Shown here in pieces: positions 25,951-28,856 of a stretch of 28,856 bases of DNA (its first letter is position 1; the number at the start of each line of letters is the position of its first letter). The DNA comes from an uncultured Odoribacter sp. Its GTDB lineage: Bacteria; Bacteroidota; Bacteroidia; Bacteroidales; Marinifilaceae. Location: positions 1-28,856 of the forward strand of contig CAJJNP010000019.1 in assembly GCA_905193145.1 (NCBI GenBank). Direction: 5' to 3'. Position numbers and translations under genes: made by a program. Under the pieces are notes generated by a model. The model ran no database searches and had not been told where the DNA came from. It worked only from the letters and a program-made list of their open reading frames with translations.

Positions 25951-26430
25951 TTAGCAACGTATCGAATAGTATATTTTCTCTGCAAAATTAAGAAAAGGAT
26001 AGAATAATACGCTCTTTTCCAATGTTTCTTCGCTTATTAATAGGAATTTTTCATTTAAGGTGTTTGCTATTATGATTAGTACACAGAGAAGCAGGGTTAC
26101 TTTGATAGCTCCCATAATGGCTCCGAGTAGCTTGTTGACAAATCCCAAGAGTATGATATCTATAAGTTTCGTAAGTAATTTTCCTAATACAAAAACAAAA
26201 ATAACTACTAGTATAAAGGTGATGCTGAGTGCTATATATGGAGAATATTTTGCAGATATATCTAGAAAATCTTTTAGGACGTTTTCTAGTAGATAAGCGT
26301 ATTTCATGGCAGCATAAATTCCTGCTGCCAATCCTAATAGGGTGGTAACTTCTATGATCAATCCTCGGATAAAACCTCTGATGGCTCCAAGTATAATGAG
26401 CACTAAAATAATGATATCAATATAATTCAC
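25951..26430 (-). CDS. cvpA: CvpA family inner-membrane protein
   Basis: This 159-residue protein has four predicted membrane helices at about 4-20, 27-45, 64-88 and 103-125, plus a polar C-terminal tail. The start [23 protein letters not shown] read in part, and [15 protein letters not shown], are typical of CvpA. The family is named for a role in colicin V production in E. coli and is otherwise linked to envelope homeostasis, including resistance to bile salts in enteric bacteria; the mechanism is unknown. It is the first gene of a two-gene unit with tyrS. Confidence 0.9.
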   Translation of the reverse strand: MNYIDIIILVLIILGAIRGFIRGLIIEVTTLLGLAAGIYAAMKYAYLLENVLKDFLDISAKYSPYIALSITFILVVIFVFVLGKLLTKLIDIILLGFVNKLLGAIMGAIKVTLLLCVLIIIANTLNEKFLLISEETLEKSVLFYPFLNFAEKIYYSIRC

Positions 26431-26453
26431 TTCTGCTTGTTATAAATTTACCT

Positions 26454-26485
26454 CAAAGATAGAGTAATAATTTGCAATTTTCAAT
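26454..26485 (-). promoter_or_regulatory. Promoter of cvpA-tyrS
   Basis: On the minus strand ATTG (26485-26482), a 20-base spacer and TATCTTTG (26461-26454) match the Bacteroides consensus with one mismatch in the -33 box. It lies 24 bases upstream of the cvpA start codon. The rest of the 157-base divergent gap must also hold the aspS promoter, which I cannot place with confidence. Confidence 0.6.
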
Positions 26486-26587
26486 TCCTAATTTTCAATA
26501 GTTTCATAAATTCTTAGTATTTTCGCCAATTGGTAGAATCGGACATCCGTTTCTTTATGTAAATAGAAAACTTTATAACATTACGAT

Positions 26588-28330
26588 ATGTATAGAACAC
26601 ACACATGTGGAGAGCTTCGGCTTGAAAATGTAAATCAAAAAGTGACATTAAGTGGTTGGATTCAGAAAATTCGTAATCTGGGCGCTATGACCTTTGTCGA
26701 TCTTCGTGACCGATATGGAATAACACAGTTGGTGGTGGAAGAGTCTGCCACTGAGGAAATCAAAAAGCAAGTAGGCGAACTAGGACGGGAATACGTTATC
26801 CAAGTTGAGGGTAATGTGGTAGAAAGAGCTAGCAAAAATAATAAAATTCCGACAGGAGATATTGAGATTCTGATTGAGAAAATCAATGTGTTAAGTAACT
26901 CGGAAATTCCTCCTTTTACAATAGAGGATAATACTGATGGTGGTGATGAAATTCGGATGAAATACCGTTATTTGGATTTGCGTCGTCAAGCTGTTCGTAA
27001 AAATCTGGAGTTACGTCACCGTATGGCTCATTTAGTTCGGAACTATTTGGATTCATATAAGTTCATGGAAGTGGAAACTCCGGTTTTGATTAAAAGTACT
27101 CCGGAAGGTGCGCGTGATTTTGTAGTGCCATCTCGTATGAATCAAGGACAGTTTTATGCATTGCCGCAGAGTCCACAGACATTTAAACAATTGTTGATGG
27201 TTGCAGGCTTTGATCGTTATTATCAGATTGTAAAATGTTTCCGGGATGAAGATTTGCGTGCTGACCGTCAACCTGAATTTACGCAGATTGACTGTGAAAT
27301 GTCTTTTGTGGAAAGAGAAGATGTATTGAATCTTTTTGAAGGGATGATACGCCACCTTTTCAAAGAAATACGCGGTATTGATTTGCCAGAGTTGCCTCGT
27401 ATGTCATGGCATGATGCTATGGAATATTATGGTTGTGATAAACCGGATATTCGTTTTGGTATGCGTTTCGTTAATTTGACTCAATTGGCTCAGACAAGAG
27501 AATTTGCAGTATTTAATACAGCGGAATACATTGGTGGAATATGTGTTCCGGGATGTGCAGCTTATACTCGTAAACAGTTGGATGAGTTGACTGATTTTGT
27601 TAAACGTCCGCAGGTGGGCGCTAAAGGTTTGGTATATGTCAAATACAATGAAGATGGTTCTATTAAATCTTCTGTAGATAAATTTTATACCGTAGATGAT
27701 TTGAAAGCATGGCTGGATGCCTGTCAGGCAAAACCGGGAGATCTGTTGCTGATTCTTTCTGGAGAGAAGAAAAAGACGCTTCCACAATTGTGTGAATTAC
27801 GTCTTGAAATGGGTAATCGTCTTGGTTTGCGTGATAAGGACGTATTCAAACCATTGTGGGTTGTTGATTTCCCACTGTTGGAATGGGATGAAGAAACTCA
27901 ACGTTTTTATGCAATGCACCATCCGTTTACTTCACCGAATCTGGAAGATGTCGATAAAATGGAATCTGATCCGGGAGCAGTGCGGGCAAATGCTTATGAT
28001 ATGGTTATCAATGGCGTGGAAGTTGGTGGTGGTTCTATTCGTATTCATAATACAGAAATGCAGCAGAGAATGTTTAAATGCTTGGGCTTTACTCCAGAAC
28101 AAGCAGAAAAACAATTTGGATTTTTGTTGAATGCTTTCAAATACGGTGCGCCTCCTCATGGTGGTATTGCTTTTGGTTTCGATCGTTTGGTATCCATGTT
28201 TGCAGGTCTTGACAGTATTCGTGATACCATTGCATTTCCGAAGAATAATTCCGGTCGTGATGTAATGTTGGATTCTCCATCTGAGATTTCGGAAGAGCAA
28301 TTCAAAGAATTGGGAATAAAATTGAGCTGA
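26588..28330 (+). CDS. aspS: Aspartyl-tRNA synthetase, bacterial type
   Basis: This 580-residue protein has the bacterial layout: OB-fold anticodon domain at about 1-105 ([20 protein letters not shown] read in part), class II catalytic core with motif 2 [18 protein letters not shown] at about 218-235, a GAD insertion domain in the middle (about 290-400), and motif 3 [16 protein letters not shown] near 525-540, followed by [13 protein letters not shown]. The bacterial-type insertion distinguishes it from the shorter archaeal form. It charges tRNA-Asp. It diverges from cvpA and is followed after 36 bases by the delta' gene without a visible terminator. Confidence 0.98.
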   Translation: MYRTHTCGELRLENVNQKVTLSGWIQKIRNLGAMTFVDLRDRYGITQLVVEESATEEIKKQVGELGREYVIQVEGNVVERASKNNKIPTGDIEILIEKINVLSNSEIPPFTIEDNTDGGDEIRMKYRYLDLRRQAVRKNLELRHRMAHLVRNYLDSYKFMEVETPVLIKSTPEGARDFVVPSRMNQGQFYALPQSPQTFKQLLMVAGFDRYYQIVKCFRDEDLRADRQPEFTQIDCEMSFVEREDVLNLFEGMIRHLFKEIRGIDLPELPRMSWHDAMEYYGCDKPDIRFGMRFVNLTQLAQTREFAVFNTAEYIGGICVPGCAAYTRKQLDELTDFVKRPQVGAKGLVYVKYNEDGSIKSSVDKFYTVDDLKAWLDACQAKPGDLLLILSGEKKKTLPQLCELRLEMGNRLGLRDKDVFKPLWVVDFPLLEWDEETQRFYAMHHPFTSPNLEDVDKMESDPGAVRANAYDMVINGVEVGGGSIRIHNTEMQQRMFKCLGFTPEQAEKQFGFLLNAFKYGAPPHGGIAFGFDRLVSMFAGLDSIRDTIAFPKNNSGRDVMLDSPSEISEEQFKELGIKLS

Positions 28331-28366
28331 TTTTAAATTAATTATTTTGAATATAAAGTAATTCGG

Positions 28367-28856
28367 GTGTTTAAGGATGTAATCGGACATGAAGATATAA
28401 AGCAAAGGCTGGTGCATGCACTCCAAGCGGGGCGCATCAGCCATGCTCAGCTTTTTGCAGGCAATACGGGGTATGGCTCGCTTGCGCTTGCTTTGGCTTT
28501 TGCTCAATATATTTTCTGTACCGGCGATAAAAAAGAGGATGCATGCGGAATGTGTCCTGCTTGTCGGAAAATGCAAAAACTTATACACCCTGATTTACAT
28601 TTTGTTTTTCCAATAGTACGTAAAAACGGGAAAAGTCAGATTAGTGACGAGTATATCAATCAATGGCGTCATTTGCTTACACATACGGTTTATTTTGGGC
28701 AAGAAGAATGGTATGCTGAAATGGGAGTAGATGACAATGCTCAAGCGATGATATACACGGAAGAAAGTGCAAATATTCTGCGCAAACTCAATCTTAAATC
28801 TTTTGAGTCCGACTATAAGGTAATGATTGTGTGGTTGCCGGAAAAAATGAATGATG
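28367..28856 (+). CDS. holB: DNA polymerase III subunit delta' (partial)
   Basis: The frame is open to the window edge (163 codons seen). There is no ATG near the start of homology; GTG 28367 gives the expected N-terminus MFKDVIGHEDIKQRL, and a TAA at 28334 bounds the frame upstream, so GTG is the likely start. Residues 32-38, GNTGYGS, sit where the Walker A loop should be, but the Lys is replaced by Ser, so ATP binding is probably lost, as is common for delta' clamp-loader subunits. A four-Cys zinc module follows (Cys51, Cys60, Cys63, Cys66 in DACGMCPACRKM), then HPDLHFVFP. Delta' is the stator of the clamp loader that places the beta clamp on DNA. The C-terminus lies outside the window. Confidence 0.88.
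   Translation, partial: MFKDVIGHEDIKQRLVHALQAGRISHAQLFAGNTGYGSLALALAFAQYIFCTGDKKEDACGMCPACRKMQKLIHPDLHFVFPIVRKNGKSQISDEYINQWRHLLTHTVYFGQEEWYAEMGVDDNAQAMIYTEESANILRKLNLKSFESDYKVMIVWLPEKMND

Noticed and set aside
25896..25985. Longer tyrS form starting at 25985
   Set aside because: It would overlap the end of cvpA by 35 bases and add a 30-residue tail absent from TyrRS; ATG 25895 gives the usual N-terminus.
27932..28588. 218-residue minus-strand open frame across the end of aspS and start of holB
   Set aside because: It is antisense to two conserved coding regions and has no family features.
28416..28616. 66-residue plus-strand frame after aspS
   Set aside because: It is out of frame with the clear delta' coding sequence that covers the same bases.
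1..28856. tRNA genes, CRISPR arrays, insertion sequences or prophage genes
   Set aside because: The gaps are short (at most about 206 bases). I saw no cloverleaf, no regularly spaced repeats, no transposase or integrase, and no phage structural gene.

Overview
The window is a stretch of Bacteroidales chromosome, most likely from the family Bacteroidaceae (Bacteroides or Phocaeicola). This rests on four observations: a SusC/SusD pair with Bacteroidota-style lipoprotein signals, an RprX/RprY-type two-component system, protein sequences that look like Bacteroides orthologues throughout, and several promoters matching the Bacteroides primary-sigma pattern TTTG-N19-21-TAnnTTTG. The DNA is AT-rich and densely coding. 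No intergenic gap exceeds about 206 bases, and I see no rRNA, tRNA, CRISPR array, insertion sequence or phage gene. I cannot name the species.

Left part (1-6992, minus strand): one probable five-gene operon reading MarR regulator, ornithine cyclodeaminase/mu-crystallin family enzyme, SusC, SusD, DUF4843 lipoprotein (cut by the window edge). It starts at a promoter that matches the Bacteroides consensus exactly, with a palindrome between its -33 and -7 boxes, so self-control by the MarR protein is likely. This is an outer-membrane nutrient-uptake locus linked to an amino-acid-type oxidoreductase, with no glycoside hydrolase or sugar-sensing regulator in view.

Next (7029-8168, minus): a DUF486 small membrane protein and a PAP2 lipid phosphatase, probably one transcript. 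From 8242 the plus strand takes over with a compact ABC-type ATPase followed 7 bases later by a DUF4435 (TOPRIM-like) protein. This architecture resembles the PARIS anti-phage system (AriA ATPase plus AriB DUF4435 nuclease), in a reduced form. It is followed by ruvB (Holliday-junction helicase) and the rprX-rprY two-component system, ended by a strong terminator.

Middle (13674-18706, plus): a tight housekeeping operon of cysS, a glutaminyl-peptide cyclotransferase lipoprotein, ung, a Bax-inhibitor-1 family membrane protein and class II fructose-bisphosphate aldolase, ended by a hairpin terminator. Then come typA/bipA and asd, which meets a convergent 4'-phosphopantetheinyl transferase gene by an 11-base overlap.

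Right part (22579-28856): a TonB-family energy transducer with its own terminator; hflX, whose reading frame is broken by an in-frame TAG after 30 codons; a bidirectional terminator; tyrS and cvpA on the minus strand behind a consensus-like promoter; and aspS followed by the start of the DNA polymerase III delta' gene, cut by the window edge.

The points most worth attention are the hflX amber codon, the ATPase-DUF4435 pair, and the MarR-controlled SusCD operon with its operator-like repeats.
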